From the NCBI RefSeq assembly GCF_900188085.1, contig NZ_FZOU01000001.1, forward strand, positions 248,001 to 312,000: 64,000 nt of DNA, given 5' to 3'. The position numbers were made by a program, and so were the translations under genes. Below, piece after piece: positions 27,035 through 36,212 of this stretch. How positions within the stretch are numbered: the first letter of the stretch is position 1; each line of letters starts with the position of its first letter. Under the pieces are notes generated by a model. That model was given only the letters and a program-made list of their open reading frames with translations, searched no databases and had not been told where the DNA came from. The stretch comes from Granulicella rosea (lineage in GTDB: Bacteria > Acidobacteriota > Terriglobia > Terriglobales > Acidobacteriaceae).

Positions 27035-28276
27035 CTAACTAAGAAGCGCCCGCTTAGCCTTCTTGCCCAGCCGCACAGTGACTTTCGCGGGCAGCGAGGC
27101 GAGGGTGAGGGTCGCGTCCTTGTGCGTCTCGCCTTCGATCTTCACCGCGCCCTCGGCCAGCTTGCGCGTGCCTTCGCCGTTGCTGGCGGCGAGGCCCAGC
27201 GCGACGAGCAGCTTCGCCACGCGGACGGTGTTCAAGTCGGCGCCGGCGATCTCCGCCTGCGCGATCGCGATCTCCTCGATGTCGTCCGAGACGCCGCCCT
27301 GCTGGAACTGCTTCGACCAGTTGGCCTCGGCCTGCGCGGCCAGCTCCGGCGTGTGGAAGTCGGCGGTGATCGTCCGCGCGAGGTCGCGCTTGGCCTGCAT
27401 GGGGTGCAGGCTGCCGCTCGCGATATCTGCTTCGATCTTCGCAATCTCGGCGGGCCGCAGGTCGGTCAGGTAGGTGGAATAACGGCCGATGAGCGCGTCG
27501 GGAATCGTCATCAGCTTGGTGAACATGTCGAACGGCGCGTCCTTAACGCCGACGGCGTTGTTCAGCGACTTCGACATCTTCTGCACGCCGTCGAGGCCTT
27601 CGAGGATCGGCGTCATCAGGACGATCTGGGGCGGCTGGCCGGCGTCGCGCTGCAGCTTGCGGCCCATCAGCAGGTTGAACTTCTGATCCGTGCCGCCGAG
27701 CTCCACATCGGACTCCAGCGCGACCGAGTCGTACCCCTGCGCGAGCGGGTAGAGCAGCTCGTGGAGCGAGATCGGCTCTTCCTTGTCGAAGCGCGCATGG
27801 AAGTCCTCGCGTTCGAGCATCTGCGAGACGGTGGCCTTGGCGGCCAGCCGAATCATGTCCGCGAAGCCCAGCTTCGAGAGCCACTCGGAGTTGTACCGCA
27901 CCTCGGTCTTGGCCTCGTCGAGAATCTTGAAGACCTGCTCCTTGTAGGTCTCGGCGTTGGCGTCGATCTCGGCCTGCGTCAGTTGCTTGCGGGTGACGGA
28001 CTTGCCGGTCGGATCGCCAATCAGAGCCGTGGAATCCCCGATGAGGAAGATGACGGTGTGGCCGAGCTGCTGAAAGTGGCGCAGCTTGCGCATCAGCACG
28101 GTGTGGCCGAGGTGCAGATCGGGCGCGGTGGGGTCGAACCCGGCCTTGACGCGCATGGGCTTGCCGGACTTGATGCTTGCCTCGATGCGTTCGCGCAGGG
28201 CGTCGAGCGGGATGATCTCGGCGGCGCCCTTGGTGATGAGGTCGAGCTGGTCTTCTACGGAGGGAAAAGTTTGCAT
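27035..28276 (-). CDS. tyrS: Tyrosyl-tRNA synthetase
   Basis: Charges tRNA-Tyr. 413 residues from the ATG at 28276. Class I signatures are present: HLGH (55-58) within [17 protein letters not shown], and KMSKS (232-236). A C-terminal S4 RNA-binding domain ([20 protein letters not shown]) follows. No Shine-Dalgarno is visible; a TATACT box ends 10 bases before the ATG, so the transcript may be leaderless. The frame is open much further upstream, but that is an artifact opposing the gene at 28320. Confidence 0.95.
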   Translation of the reverse strand: MQTFPSVEDQLDLITKGAAEIIPLDALRERIEASIKSGKPMRVKAGFDPTAPDLHLGHTVLMRKLRHFQQLGHTVIFLIGDSTALIGDPTGKSVTRKQLTQAEIDANAETYKEQVFKILDEAKTEVRYNSEWLSKLGFADMIRLAAKATVSQMLEREDFHARFDKEEPISLHELLYPLAQGYDSVALESDVELGGTDQKFNLLMGRKLQRDAGQPPQIVLMTPILEGLDGVQKMSKSLNNAVGVKDAPFDMFTKLMTIPDALIGRYSTYLTDLRPAEIAKIEADIASGSLHPMQAKRDLARTITADFHTPELAAQAEANWSKQFQQGGVSDDIEEIAIAQAEIAGADLNTVRVAKLLVALGLAASNGEGTRKLAEGAVKIEGETHKDATLTLASLPAKVTVRLGKKAKRALLS

Positions 28277-28319
28277 GACGAATTTAAGTATAGAGACTCC
28301 CGTAGCATGGAGTGAGCCG

Positions 28320-28730
28320 ATGCCCGACCGTAAACCGAAGCCCGACCGCGAGACTCCCCGCAGGGAGAAGATCTGCAAAAGCTGCGGACGCGCGTTTGCG
28401 TGGCGCAAACAGTGGGAGAAGGACTGGGACGTGGTGAAGTACTGCTCCGACGCCTGCCGGGGGCACAAGCCGGGCGAGGCGGACGCCGCGCTCGAAGCAG
28501 CGATCCTCGAGCTGCTGGCCGAGCGCGGGCGGGACAAGACGATCTGCCCGTCGGAGGCCGCGAAGCTGGTCGGAGGCAAGGACACGCGCCGCGACTGGGA
28601 GGGGCTGATGGAGCCGGCGCGCGCCGCGGCCCGGCGGCTGGTGGCGGCCGGCAGAATCGTCATCACGCAGGGCGGAAGGGTGGTAGATCCATCCACTGCA
28701 AAGGGCGCCATCCGTTTGAAGCTGCGTTGA
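28320..28730 (+). CDS. DUF2256-DUF3253 fusion protein
   Basis: A 136-residue protein. Residues about 14-50 ([20 protein letters not shown] then VKYCSDACR) are a DUF2256 zinc finger with four Cys. The rest ([20 protein letters not shown], then [20 protein letters not shown]) is a DUF3253 winged-helix-like domain. The fused arrangement hints at nucleic-acid binding, but the role is unknown. GGAGTGAG precedes the ATG. Divergent from tyrS with a 43-base gap, so promoters must overlap. Confidence 0.88.
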   Translation: MPDRKPKPDRETPRREKICKSCGRAFAWRKQWEKDWDVVKYCSDACRGHKPGEADAALEAAILELLAERGRDKTICPSEAAKLVGGKDTRRDWEGLMEPARAAARRLVAAGRIVITQGGRVVDPSTAKGAIRLKLR

Positions 28731-28783
28731 AATTTTCCATTCTCTGCGGGAACGCATTGAGGAAGGGCTGCTTCTAAAGCGGG

Positions 28784-28981
28784 ATGACCACTGCGAAGAA
28801 GTCGGCGAAGAAAGCCGCAAAGAAGAGCGCGAGCCATTGCTGGCCGGGATTCGAACCCGTCCCCGGCAAGGAACCCGGAACCAAGGGAAGCTGCAAACCG
28901 AAGAAGACCCAGACCGCTGGGGAAAAGAAGGCGGACGCAAAGGCTGCGGCGGCGAGCAAGCGCGAGAAAGGCAACGCGTAG
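28784..28981 (+). CDS. Small Lys/Ala-rich protein with [14 protein letters not shown] motif
   Basis: A 65-residue very basic protein. A conserved-looking core ([20 protein letters not shown]) with two Cys is flanked by Lys/Ala-rich tails ([26 protein letters not shown]). Similar small proteins with a CWPGYEPVPG core occur in many soil bacteria, but I know no assigned function. DNA or RNA binding through the tails is a guess. It follows the DUF2256/DUF3253 gene by 53 bases. Confidence 0.7.
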   Translation: MTTAKKSAKKAAKKSASHCWPGFEPVPGKEPGTKGSCKPKKTQTAGEKKADAKAAAASKREKGNA

Positions 28982-29011
28982 CTGTTGCCTGTCTGCACCT
29001 GCACAAAATCC

Positions 29012-29125
29012 TGTCATCCTGAGCGAAGCCGAAGGACCTGCGTCTTGCCTGGTCCCGCGAGATCTTCGCCATCGCGAACGAGAAGCAGATCCTTCGACTG
29101 CGCTACGCTTCGCTCAGGATGACAG
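29012..29125. repeat. Inverted repeat family A, full copy
   Basis: TGTCATCCTGAGCGAAGCC then GAAGGACCTGCG pairs with GCAGATCCTTCGACTGCG then CTTCGCTCAGGATGACA. Lies in the spacer before the YjbR-family gene. Confidence 0.9.
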
Positions 29126-29217
29126 ATTTTGGGGACAGCAACAGACTTTAGGCGACGCGACAGATTTTTGCGCGGCGTGACAGAAAACGTCAGTAGCCCA
29201 TTGTTAGACTTGCCAGC

Positions 29218-29688
29218 ATGAACGCGGAGCAGCTACAGACCTTTGTCCTCGGCCTGCCGGATGTTGTCGAGACGATGCAGTGGGGAGCGAACCTGGTCTT
29301 CTGGGTGGGCGATAAGGCCGTCGGCGGCAAGATGTTCGCGCTGGTGAGTCTGGAGGATGACTTCCTCGGGACGAGCCGGGAGGCGGTCATCTCCTTTGCC
29401 GCAGGGCCGGAGCGTTGCCAGGAGCTGCTGGAGATCGAGGGCGTCATCCCAGCGCCGTACTTCGCGCGGATCCACTGGGTCGCCGTCCGGAGTTGGGACG
29501 TCTTCCGCCGCGCCGAGTGGGAGGCGGAGCTGACCGCCGCCCGCAACCTCACCGAGGCCAAGCTGCCGAAGAAGGTGCGCGAGACGCTCGCGCTGCCGAA
29601 GGCGGAGTTGAAACGAGTGGTCGCGGCGCGGCGGAAGGTGTTGGCGGAGAAGGCGGCGAAGAAGGCGGCGAAGAAGGCGAAGGGCTAG
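29218..29688 (+). CDS. MmcQ/YjbR family protein with Lys-rich tail
   Basis: A 156-residue protein. Residues 1-110 follow the YjbR (DUF419) fold pattern: FVLGLPDVVETMQWGANLVF, GGKMFALVS, AAGPERCQELLEI, ARIHWVAV. These proteins have a CyaY-like fold and probable DNA-binding role. The tail (VAARRKVLAEKAAKKAAKKAKG) is an added basic extension. Monocistronic, flanked by repeat A copies on both sides. Confidence 0.86.
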   Translation: MNAEQLQTFVLGLPDVVETMQWGANLVFWVGDKAVGGKMFALVSLEDDFLGTSREAVISFAAGPERCQELLEIEGVIPAPYFARIHWVAVRSWDVFRRAEWEAELTAARNLTEAKLPKKVRETLALPKAELKRVVAARRKVLAEKAAKKAAKKAKG

Positions 29689-29736
29689 GCTCTTCGGATC
29701 TTCCGCAGGCAGACAAGCAAGACAAATGCAAATACA

Positions 29737-29763
29737 GGGGTTCTTCGCTTCGCTCAGGATGAC
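29737..29763. repeat. Inverted repeat family A half-copy
   Basis: GGGGTTCTTCGCTTCGCTC then AGGATGAC, a right-hand arm only, preceded by AAATACA as in other half-copies. Confidence 0.8.
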
Positions 29764-29812
29764 GGGCGGTTGGGGTGCTCCGTACTATGACGGGCGGTTG
29801 GGGTGCTCCGTA
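29759..29812. repeat. 28-bp tandem duplication
   Basis: A 26-bp unit starting ATGACGGGCGGTTGGGGTGC occurs twice (29759-29784 and 29787-29812), identical, directly joined to the repeat A half-copy. Confidence 0.9.
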
Positions 29813-29897
29813 AACATACCAGGTTCGGGGTGCTTCATAACCAAAGTTGCCCCGCTCCCGGATTGCATCGCAGGCAGCGGGGCTTCGGTCATGGCGG

Positions 29898-31658
29898 CTA
29901 TTCGATGTTGGTGACCTTGCCGTTGACGAAGGTGACCTTCATGTCCTTGTAGAAGTACATCGTCTTCGTGCCCAGGTTGACGATGCGGGTAGGGGCGCCG
30001 AGTGCGCCCTTCACATCGTCGGTCGATTGTCCGGGCGCGATGGAGACGTCGGTCGTTGCGACAGGCGCCGCGGCTTCGGCCATGGGGGCTGAGCCATCGG
30101 ACGTGGCCCCGGCGAGCACCTCCTTCTCGGCGCCCTCCGACTGCTGCGCCTGCTGCTCCAGCTCCTTCTGGCCGTTGGGGTCGGGCGGAGGCGCATCCAT
30201 CGCGACCAGCGCGGTGGATGGCGTCGCCAGCGCGGAGGCAGGCGCCTGCGGCAGGCCACCCTGGCCCTGCTTGGCCTGCAGCTCCTGCATGCCCTGGTCG
30301 ACCGTCTCGCGCATGTGGTTGCTCATCTCCTGCAGCTCGTCGAGGCCGATGGCGACGTTGGCGCTGCGGCGGCAGTCCTGACCGCCCTTGCTCGAAAGCA
30401 CGACGACGTTGGCGGTGGTGTCCTGCGGTCCGGGCGGCATGGTCGTCTGCACGACGTCGCCGTCGGTGATGGCGCACTCCGCGCCGTTCGCGTCGACGAC
30501 ATCGACCTCGCGGCCCGCGACGAAGACGTGGGGGGCGCCGTCCGAGAAGATGCGCGCGATGCCGCTCGACGCTGGATCGGGCGCCTGCTGGGCTGCGTTC
30601 TGCGCGGCCTCGGCGTTTTCGAGCGCGATCTCGCGCTGCACCTCGTCGGCGACCATCTGCTTGACCTCGGGCGAGAGCGGCGGCCCGGCATAGGCTGCGT
30701 TCTGCGCCGCGTTGGCCTGCGCAGCGGCGTAGGAGGCCGCGAGCGTCTGCGAGATCATGTAGTCCGTCAGCCAGAGCGAGGGCGAGGCGTACACCGGGTA
30801 CGGCTGGAAGTACCCGCCGTAGACGCCATACCAGGGCGCCGCCGCGAAGCCCCATCCGCCATAGACCGCCGGCGCCGCCCACGGGTGATAGGCCCAGCCA
30901 TAGAAGCCGACCGGGTAGTACCGGACCGGCGCGTAAACCTCGAGCGCATAGCCGTGGTAACCGTACGGGCGATAGAAACGGTCGTAGGCGCGGCCGTTGT
31001 AGTAGTAGGTGCGGCGGTTGAACTCATAGCCGTGCGCCATGTACGGGTGGCCGATATAGCCGGGGCGTCCGCGCTCGTAGTACATGTGCCCGCCGCCGGG
31101 GCGGTTGATGAAGACGCGGCGGCCTCCGCCCAGGTTGTGGTGGATGTCCATGCCGCGACGCGCGTCGTGGACGTCCATGGGCCTTCCGCCGGGCCGCATG
31201 CGGACGTCTCCGCCAGGGCCATGCATCTCGCGCGAGCCGGCCGGACCGGGCCTGCCCATGGCGCCGGGCCGGCCGGGAGCTCCGGGGCGTCCGCCCACAG
31301 GGGTTGCGCCGGGGCGCGCCGCGCCGCCGCCGAAGCCGCCGCGCGCGGCCGGGGAGGCTGTCGTCGTAGTCGTGTGCGTGGTGGTCGTCGTGGTTGCGCC
31401 ATGCGCGCCGGTCGTGGTGGTGGTCGTCGCGCTATGCGTCGTGCTGGTGGAGGCGGCGCCGGGATGAGCGGCAGCGGCTGGTGCGGCGGGCTTCGCGGCG
31501 GGCGCCGCTGGCTTCGCGGCGGGCTTGGCCGGGGGAGCCTTCTTGGGTGGCGTCTGAGCCAGAACGACTCCGCTACACAGCACCGCGGCAAACGCCGCAA
31601 CTCCAACCCGGACCGACATGCTGCGGAATACCTTCCAATGACTCATATTGCCTCTCAT
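29898..31658 (-). CDS. Large secreted Ala/Thr/Gly/Tyr-rich protein with BamE-like C-terminus
   Basis: A 586-residue exported protein (signal ending VLAQTPP). Low-complexity Pro/Ala and Thr tracts (residues about 35-100) are followed by a Gly/Tyr/Arg-rich region with many Tyr (YYYNGRAYDRFYRPYGYHGY) and a helical middle. The last 45 residues (STDDVKGALGAPTRIVNLG then YFYKDMKVTFVNGKVTNIE) resemble a SmpA/BamE-type motif and recur in the next gene. A role at the cell envelope is likely; the function is unknown. An alternative start is 31646. Confidence 0.8.
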   Translation of the reverse strand: MRGNMSHWKVFRSMSVRVGVAAFAAVLCSGVVLAQTPPKKAPPAKPAAKPAAPAAKPAAPAAAAHPGAASTSTTHSATTTTTTGAHGATTTTTTHTTTTTASPAARGGFGGGAARPGATPVGGRPGAPGRPGAMGRPGPAGSREMHGPGGDVRMRPGGRPMDVHDARRGMDIHHNLGGGRRVFINRPGGGHMYYERGRPGYIGHPYMAHGYEFNRRTYYYNGRAYDRFYRPYGYHGYALEVYAPVRYYPVGFYGWAYHPWAAPAVYGGWGFAAAPWYGVYGGYFQPYPVYASPSLWLTDYMISQTLAASYAAAQANAAQNAAYAGPPLSPEVKQMVADEVQREIALENAEAAQNAAQQAPDPASSGIARIFSDGAPHVFVAGREVDVVDANGAECAITDGDVVQTTMPPGPQDTTANVVVLSSKGGQDCRRSANVAIGLDELQEMSNHMRETVDQGMQELQAKQGQGGLPQAPASALATPSTALVAMDAPPPDPNGQKELEQQAQQSEGAEKEVLAGATSDGSAPMAEAAAPVATTDVSIAPGQSTDDVKGALGAPTRIVNLGTKTMYFYKDMKVTFVNGKVTNIE

Positions 31659-31708
31659 GACTTCCTCAACCCGAAACGACAGGCGGATGTTGCTTTGCGG
31701 CGCGTGGG

Positions 31709-32470
31709 CTACTCGACGTTCGAGACCTTGCCGCCGACGTAGGTGATCTTCATATCCTTGTAGTAGTCGATCTCCTTGGTCCCCAGCTTGACGACGCGCA
31801 CGGGCTGGCCGAAGCCGGCGATGACCTGATCCTTCGTCTGCCCCTTCTCAAGCGTCGGCGGAGGCGCCGCTGGCTGATCGGGCGGTGGGGGCGGGGGCGG
31901 AATCGCGGCCATGGGCGCGGCGGGAGGCGGCGCTGGAGCGGCGGCGGCAGCCGGGGCAGGCGCGCCGTCGGCGGCCATCACCTGGTCGATCTGCGTGAGG
32001 ATGACGTCGGGCGCGGGCGGCGATCCCTTGGGAAAGGGAAACTTCACGTACGCGATGTAGCGCACATCCTGAATCGCGTCGCTCATCAGGGTCAGTTGCA
32101 CGCCGTCGGGCAGGGTCTGCTCGTCGATCAGGAAGAGCTTCTCCCCCGCGACGAACGTGCGCTGCACGGCGTTGGTGGTGGAGTGACCCGCGAAGCTGAA
32201 GCCCGCCATCTTGGTCATGCCGCTGGCGGTGAACCTGCCGTCCTTCACGACGATCTGCGACTTGCCGTGGTCCTTCGAGAAGGTCAGCAGGCCGTCTTTT
32301 TTGAGCGTCATGACGGTGCCGGCGGTGACGATGTCGGAGCGGTCGGCGGTGGCTTTGGTCAGCGGATACCTCTGGACGATGGCCTGGTCGAGCGGCGTCT
32401 GCGCGCAGGCCGGCAACGCCAGAAGGAAACATGTCGCGAGAGATGCTGCGAGAGGAAGACGTCGACTCAT
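31709..32470 (-). CDS. Secreted hypothetical protein with BamE-like C-terminus
   Basis: A 253-residue exported protein (signal MSRRLPLAASLATCFLLALPA, then CAQ, a possible lipoprotein Cys). A domain of mixed strands (residues 25-150) leads to a Pro/Ala linker. The last 45 residues (QTKDQVIAGFGQPVRVVKLG then YYKDMKITYVGGKVSNVE) are homologous to the end of the downstream gene at 29898. The two genes lie on one strand with a 50-base gap and are probably one operon. Function unknown. Confidence 0.8.
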   Translation of the reverse strand: MSRRLPLAASLATCFLLALPACAQTPLDQAIVQRYPLTKATADRSDIVTAGTVMTLKKDGLLTFSKDHGKSQIVVKDGRFTASGMTKMAGFSFAGHSTTNAVQRTFVAGEKLFLIDEQTLPDGVQLTLMSDAIQDVRYIAYVKFPFPKGSPPAPDVILTQIDQVMAADGAPAPAAAAAPAPPPAAPMAAIPPPPPPPDQPAAPPPTLEKGQTKDQVIAGFGQPVRVVKLGTKEIDYYKDMKITYVGGKVSNVE

Positions 32471-32874
32471 CGTGTAAACCTCACCATTTTTCTGAAGATC
32501 CGCGCGCACGAGCCCCGGCGCGGCGAAGCGACCGAACGCCGCGGGTTTCAGCTTATTTCGGCCTATTTTTCGGAGACGATCCCGCTGGTTTGAAAAAGCG
32601 CGTAGGTGGTCGGGACAGGGACTGAAGCAACCGTTCAGAGCAAAGACATGGATTCGTTCGTATCGCTGTTTCGCTAAAACATACTGTCTCCGGCGTCGAA
32701 AGGCAAAAGAATTTCCGAAAGAATTCCGGCATTTCTCCCGAATGGGAGAGGAGCCGATTCCAGGCAAAGCGGAGGCGGCGCGGCACGACCGTGCTCGTCC
32801 CGGCAAGTTTGCATTGCCGCAACCTCGCGCGGCCTTTATGATTGCGGCACATGCCTTGCCTCTGGGAGCGCTCC
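32471..32874. other. Divergent intergenic region
   Basis: About 400 bases between two outward-facing genes for secreted proteins. It is less GC-rich than the coding DNA and contains a short TCTCCC/GGGAGA hairpin near 32735-32750. No gene, repeat family copy or convincing promoter consensus is seen. Confidence 0.5.
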
Positions 32875-33735
32875 GTGACGAAGAAGTTTGTGGCCTTTGC
32901 AATGCTTTCGCTGCTTGCGGCGCTTGGTCTTTCGCGACCGGCCGCAGCCGCGCCGCGCGACTTGACCCAGTATCCGTTGCAGGTCCATATCCTCTCCGAT
33001 AGCTGGGGCGGCGGCGTGCATCGCGGCTATCACGGGCACGGCAAGGGCAATGTCGTCGAAGGCAGCGAGATTCACGGCATGGAGTACCAGTTCCACTGCG
33101 TCAACCGCTTCTTCACCTCGGACGCGGACGAGGACTATCCCGCGCGCTGGAAGAAGCCGGGGCTGAAGCTCGAGATCGTGATGGGCGTGATCGGCAGCGA
33201 GACCAAGACGCGGACCTGCGACCTCGAGGTCGCGCTGAAGGAGAAGGTCTATGTCAAGGATCACGGCAAGGTGGAGTCGGTCTCGTTCGAGGAGTACAAC
33301 CGGGCGAACGGCAACAGGTGGAACCGGGCGACGGCGCTGAATCCGCGCGACGCCGATCCGAAGAACTATCCGCTGGAGATGGACGTGATGGCGGTGCGCT
33401 GGAAGGACGGCGCGGGCGGCCTGATGACTGGAAGCGGCCAGGGCAATATGAAGACGGAGCGCGGCCTTGCGGCGGTGGACTTCACCATCGGCTGCCCGAT
33501 GAAGCTCGACCCGCTGCCGGACGGACGGTTCTACCATGCGCGCTGGCGCGGCGAGCAGGGTAAGCAGATGACGCTGCTGGTGGAGATTCCCGGCAATGCG
33601 CCGGCGGTCTGCGAGCTGGCGACGACGGTGCATGCGGATGTTTACGTCCGGCAGGCGAGCGGGACGCTGCAGGCGGTGCCAGCGGCGGAGTATCAGCGCA
33701 TGCTGCACAACGATGCGACGGTCGGTTCGCGGTAG
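32875..33735 (+). CDS. Secreted hypothetical protein
   Basis: A 286-residue exported protein. I start it at GTG 32875 because GGGAGC lies 5 bases upstream and a signal peptide (TKKFVAFAMLSLLAALGLSRPAAAA) follows at once; an ATG at 32842 is possible. The body has a His/Gly-rich segment (WGGGVHRGYHGHGKGN), scattered Cys pairs and predicted strands. I recognise no family. Repeat A lies directly downstream. Confidence 0.72.
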   Translation: MTKKFVAFAMLSLLAALGLSRPAAAAPRDLTQYPLQVHILSDSWGGGVHRGYHGHGKGNVVEGSEIHGMEYQFHCVNRFFTSDADEDYPARWKKPGLKLEIVMGVIGSETKTRTCDLEVALKEKVYVKDHGKVESVSFEEYNRANGNRWNRATALNPRDADPKNYPLEMDVMAVRWKDGAGGLMTGSGQGNMKTERGLAAVDFTIGCPMKLDPLPDGRFYHARWRGEQGKQMTLLVEIPGNAPAVCELATTVHADVYVRQASGTLQAVPAAEYQRMLHNDATVGSR

Positions 33736-33759
33736 ATCGTCTTTGGCGTCAACAAAATT

Positions 33760-33864
33760 GTCATCCTGAGCGAAGCGAAGGACCTGCGTTTTCTCCTGGC
33801 GGCGATGCTGCTCCGGGCGAAAAGCAGGTCCTTCGACTGCGCTGCGCTCCGCTCAGGATGACAG
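33760..33864. repeat. Inverted repeat family A, full copy
   Basis: GTCATCCTGAGCGAAGCGAA then GGACCTGCG pairs with AAGCAGGTCCTTCGACTGCG then GCTCAGGATGACA. Lies between the secreted-protein gene and the SDR gene. Confidence 0.92.
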
Positions 33865-33926
33865 GGATTTGTGGCTGAACCATACGTCGCTTGCGGGGAC
33901 GCCTCGCGCCCGGTAGCTTCTAAGGC

Positions 33927-34724
33927 ATGAGTGTAACGAGCGGTGTGATGTTGTCGCTGGCGGGCAGGGTGGCGCTGGTGACGGGTGGGTCGCGGGGAAT
34001 TGGCGCGGCGACGGTGCGGATGTTTCGCCAGGCGGGCGCGCGGGTGGTCTTCAGCTACCGGAGCGCGGAGGCCGAGGCCTCGGCGCTGGTCGAGGAGCTG
34101 GGCGGCGAAAGCGTCTGCCGGGCCGTACGGCAGGAGCTTGCTTCGCCCGAGGATGGGCGCGCGCTGGTGGCGGCGGCGGTCGAGGCGTTTGGGCGGCTGG
34201 ACTGCCTGATCGTGAATCACGGCATCTGGCCCCCGCACGACCAGCCCATTGCGACGATGACCGATGCGCAGTGGCGTGGGACGCTGTCGGTCAACCTGGA
34301 CAGCGTCTTCGGGCTGGTGCGGGCGGGCGTGGCCCAGATGCTGGAACAGCCGGCGAACTCCGAAGTTAAGGGACACGTCGTGCTGATCGCGTCGACGGCA
34401 GCGCAGCGCGGCGAGGCCTACCACGCGGACTACGCGGCCAGCAAGGGCGCGCTGATCTCGCTGACCAAAAGCCTTTCGAGCGAGCTGGCCGGCCGGGGGA
34501 TTCTGTGCAACTGCGTGGCGCCGGGCTGGGTGGCGACCGAGATGTCGATGGCCGCGCTGAGCGACCCGGCGCTGAAGGCGCGCGCGATCGCTCCGATTCC
34601 GATGGGCCACGTGGGGTCGGTCGAGGAGATCGCCGGGCCGGTGCTGTTTCTGTGTACGCCGCTGGCGGGGTTCGTCTCGGGCGAGGTCTTCAATGTGAAT
34701 GGCGGAGCGGTGCTGGTGGGGTAG
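33927..34724 (+). CDS. Short-chain dehydrogenase/reductase (FabG-like)
   Basis: A 265-residue NAD(P)-dependent oxidoreductase. The Rossmann motif TGGSRGIG is at 19-26, NHG at 98-100, and the catalytic Ser156, Tyr169 and Lys173 (YAASK) are all present. The C-terminus (PLAGFVSGEVFNVNGG) is typical of classical SDRs close to 3-oxoacyl-ACP reductase. Fatty acid or polyketide reduction is possible, but the substrate cannot be read from sequence. Fatty acid and lipid A genes lie 1 kb downstream. Confidence 0.88.
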   Translation: MSVTSGVMLSLAGRVALVTGGSRGIGAATVRMFRQAGARVVFSYRSAEAEASALVEELGGESVCRAVRQELASPEDGRALVAAAVEAFGRLDCLIVNHGIWPPHDQPIATMTDAQWRGTLSVNLDSVFGLVRAGVAQMLEQPANSEVKGHVVLIASTAAQRGEAYHADYAASKGALISLTKSLSSELAGRGILCNCVAPGWVATEMSMAALSDPALKARAIAPIPMGHVGSVEEIAGPVLFLCTPLAGFVSGEVFNVNGGAVLVG

Positions 34725-34783
34725 CCGAAGTTCACGCAGTCGCGTCTTATGGGGTAGGTTCGTCCGACTGGTGAGGGTCCGAT

Positions 34784-35626
34784 ATGCGGGTTTGGATTTT
34801 AGGGTTGGTTATGGTGTGCGGCGCGGCGCCGGCGTTCGGACAGGCGCACGATCTGCCCAGCGCGATGCCCGAGGTCCGCGCGGGCGAGAGTCCCGAGGCG
34901 CGCGGGCGTCGGCTGCTGGACGAGATGGTTGCCGCGCTGGGCGGCCCGGCGTGGCTCAATCGCGGCACGATCTACCGCGAGGGCAGCACGGCGGCGTTCT
35001 TTCGTGGACAGCCGACCGGCAACGTCACGCGCTACGTCGAGAACACGCGGCTGGCCAGCGCCACGCAGCCGACCGACCTGACGCGAATCGCGTTCAAGAC
35101 CTATCGCGGCATGGTCGCGCCGGGGCAGAAGAAGGACATCTTCCACCTCTGGACGGCCGACAACGGCTACGAGTACACCTACAAGGGCCGGACGGAGCTT
35201 CCCCGCCCGCAGGTGGAGGACTACCTGCGACGGCGGCGGCACTCGATCGAAGAGGTGATCCGGACGTGGATTCACGCGCCCGGCGTGATGATCGTCAGCG
35301 AGGGCACGACGACGCAGGACCGGCGCATCGTCGACAAGGTGACGATCCTGAGCGCGAACAACGACGCGGTGACGATCGAGATCGACCAGTTCACGCACCT
35401 GCCGCTCGAGCGCAGCTTCGAATGGCGCAACGAGCAGTTCAAGGACCACGACATCGACGAAGAGGCCTACAGCGACTACCACGTCTATCAGGGCGTACAG
35501 ACGCCAATGAACATCACGCGCTATCGCAACGGCGACATGGTCGATCAGGAGTACTTCAGCAAGGTCAAGTACGGCGAGCCGATGGCGCCGGAGCTGTTCG
35601 ACCCGGCGAAGCTGGAGGTGAAGTAG
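34784..35626 (+). CDS. Secreted hypothetical protein, outer-membrane lipoprotein-sorting-like
   Basis: A 280-residue exported protein (signal MRVWILGLVMVCGAAPAFGQ). The mature part begins with a helical segment (GRRLLDEMVAALGGPAWLN) and continues with strand-rich sequence (YEYTYKGRTEL, VTIEIDQFTHLPLERSFEW, YVHVYQG-like repeats), reminiscent of LolA/LppX-type half-barrels, though with no decisive motif. Common type in acidobacteria. It precedes the fabZ-lpxA cluster on the same strand by 73 bases, with no terminator seen. Confidence 0.75.
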   Translation: MRVWILGLVMVCGAAPAFGQAHDLPSAMPEVRAGESPEARGRRLLDEMVAALGGPAWLNRGTIYREGSTAAFFRGQPTGNVTRYVENTRLASATQPTDLTRIAFKTYRGMVAPGQKKDIFHLWTADNGYEYTYKGRTELPRPQVEDYLRRRRHSIEEVIRTWIHAPGVMIVSEGTTTQDRRIVDKVTILSANNDAVTIEIDQFTHLPLERSFEWRNEQFKDHDIDEEAYSDYHVYQGVQTPMNITRYRNGDMVDQEYFSKVKYGEPMAPELFDPAKLEVK

Positions 35627-35699
35627 AACGAAAGCAGATTCCCTTCGGGGATGACAGACAAGAAAAGCAAAGGCGGCGGGTTTATACTCAGGGCTGCCT

Positions 35700-36212
35700 A
35701 TGAGTGAGCTTGAGTCAGCAACCCCTGCCCCGAAGAAGACCCTGGATATCGGCGAGATCATGGCGATCCTGCCGCATCGCTATCCCTTTCTGCTGATCGA
35801 CCGCGTGGTCGAGATGATTCCAAAGCAGCGCATCGTCGCGCTGAAAAACGTCTCGGTCAACGAGCCGCACTTCACCGGCCACTTTCCCGACTACCCGATC
35901 ATGCCCGGCGTGCTGATGGTCGAGGCGATTGCGCAGGCCGGCGGCGCGCTGCTGCTGACCGAGATTCCCGACCGCGACGACAAGCTGATGGTCTTCACCG
36001 GCATCGAGAATGCGAAGTTTCGCCGGCCCGTCGTGCCGGGCGATCAGCTTCGCATCGAGGTGACCGTGCTGAACTGGCGCCGCACCTTCGTAAAGATGCT
36101 GGGCGTCGCGACCGTCGAGGGCCAGGTGGCCTGCGAGGCGACCGTGACCTGCATGCTGGTGCCAAGACCGAAGAAGACCGCTCCCGCGCCAACCCCAGAG
36201 GCGATCGCGTGA
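35700..36212 (+). CDS. fabZ: 3-hydroxyacyl-ACP dehydratase FabZ
   Basis: Dehydrates 3-hydroxyacyl-ACP in fatty acid synthesis. A 170-residue hot-dog protein with LPHRYPFLLIDRV and HFPDYPIMPGVLMVEA; catalytic His61 and Glu75. N- and C-terminal Pro/Ala extensions are slightly longer than usual. Overlaps lpxA by four bases (GTGA), as expected for a translationally coupled lipid A operon in which FabZ and LpxA compete for the same hydroxyacyl-ACP pool. Confidence 0.96.
   Translation: MSELESATPAPKKTLDIGEIMAILPHRYPFLLIDRVVEMIPKQRIVALKNVSVNEPHFTGHFPDYPIMPGVLMVEAIAQAGGALLLTEIPDRDDKLMVFTGIENAKFRRPVVPGDQLRIEVTVLNWRRTFVKMLGVATVEGQVACEATVTCMLVPRPKKTAPAPTPEAIA

Noticed and set aside
32780..32830. Sigma-54 type promoter upstream of the secreted-protein gene
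   Set aside because: GG and GC elements are present, but their spacing is off from the -24/-12 rule by one or two bases.
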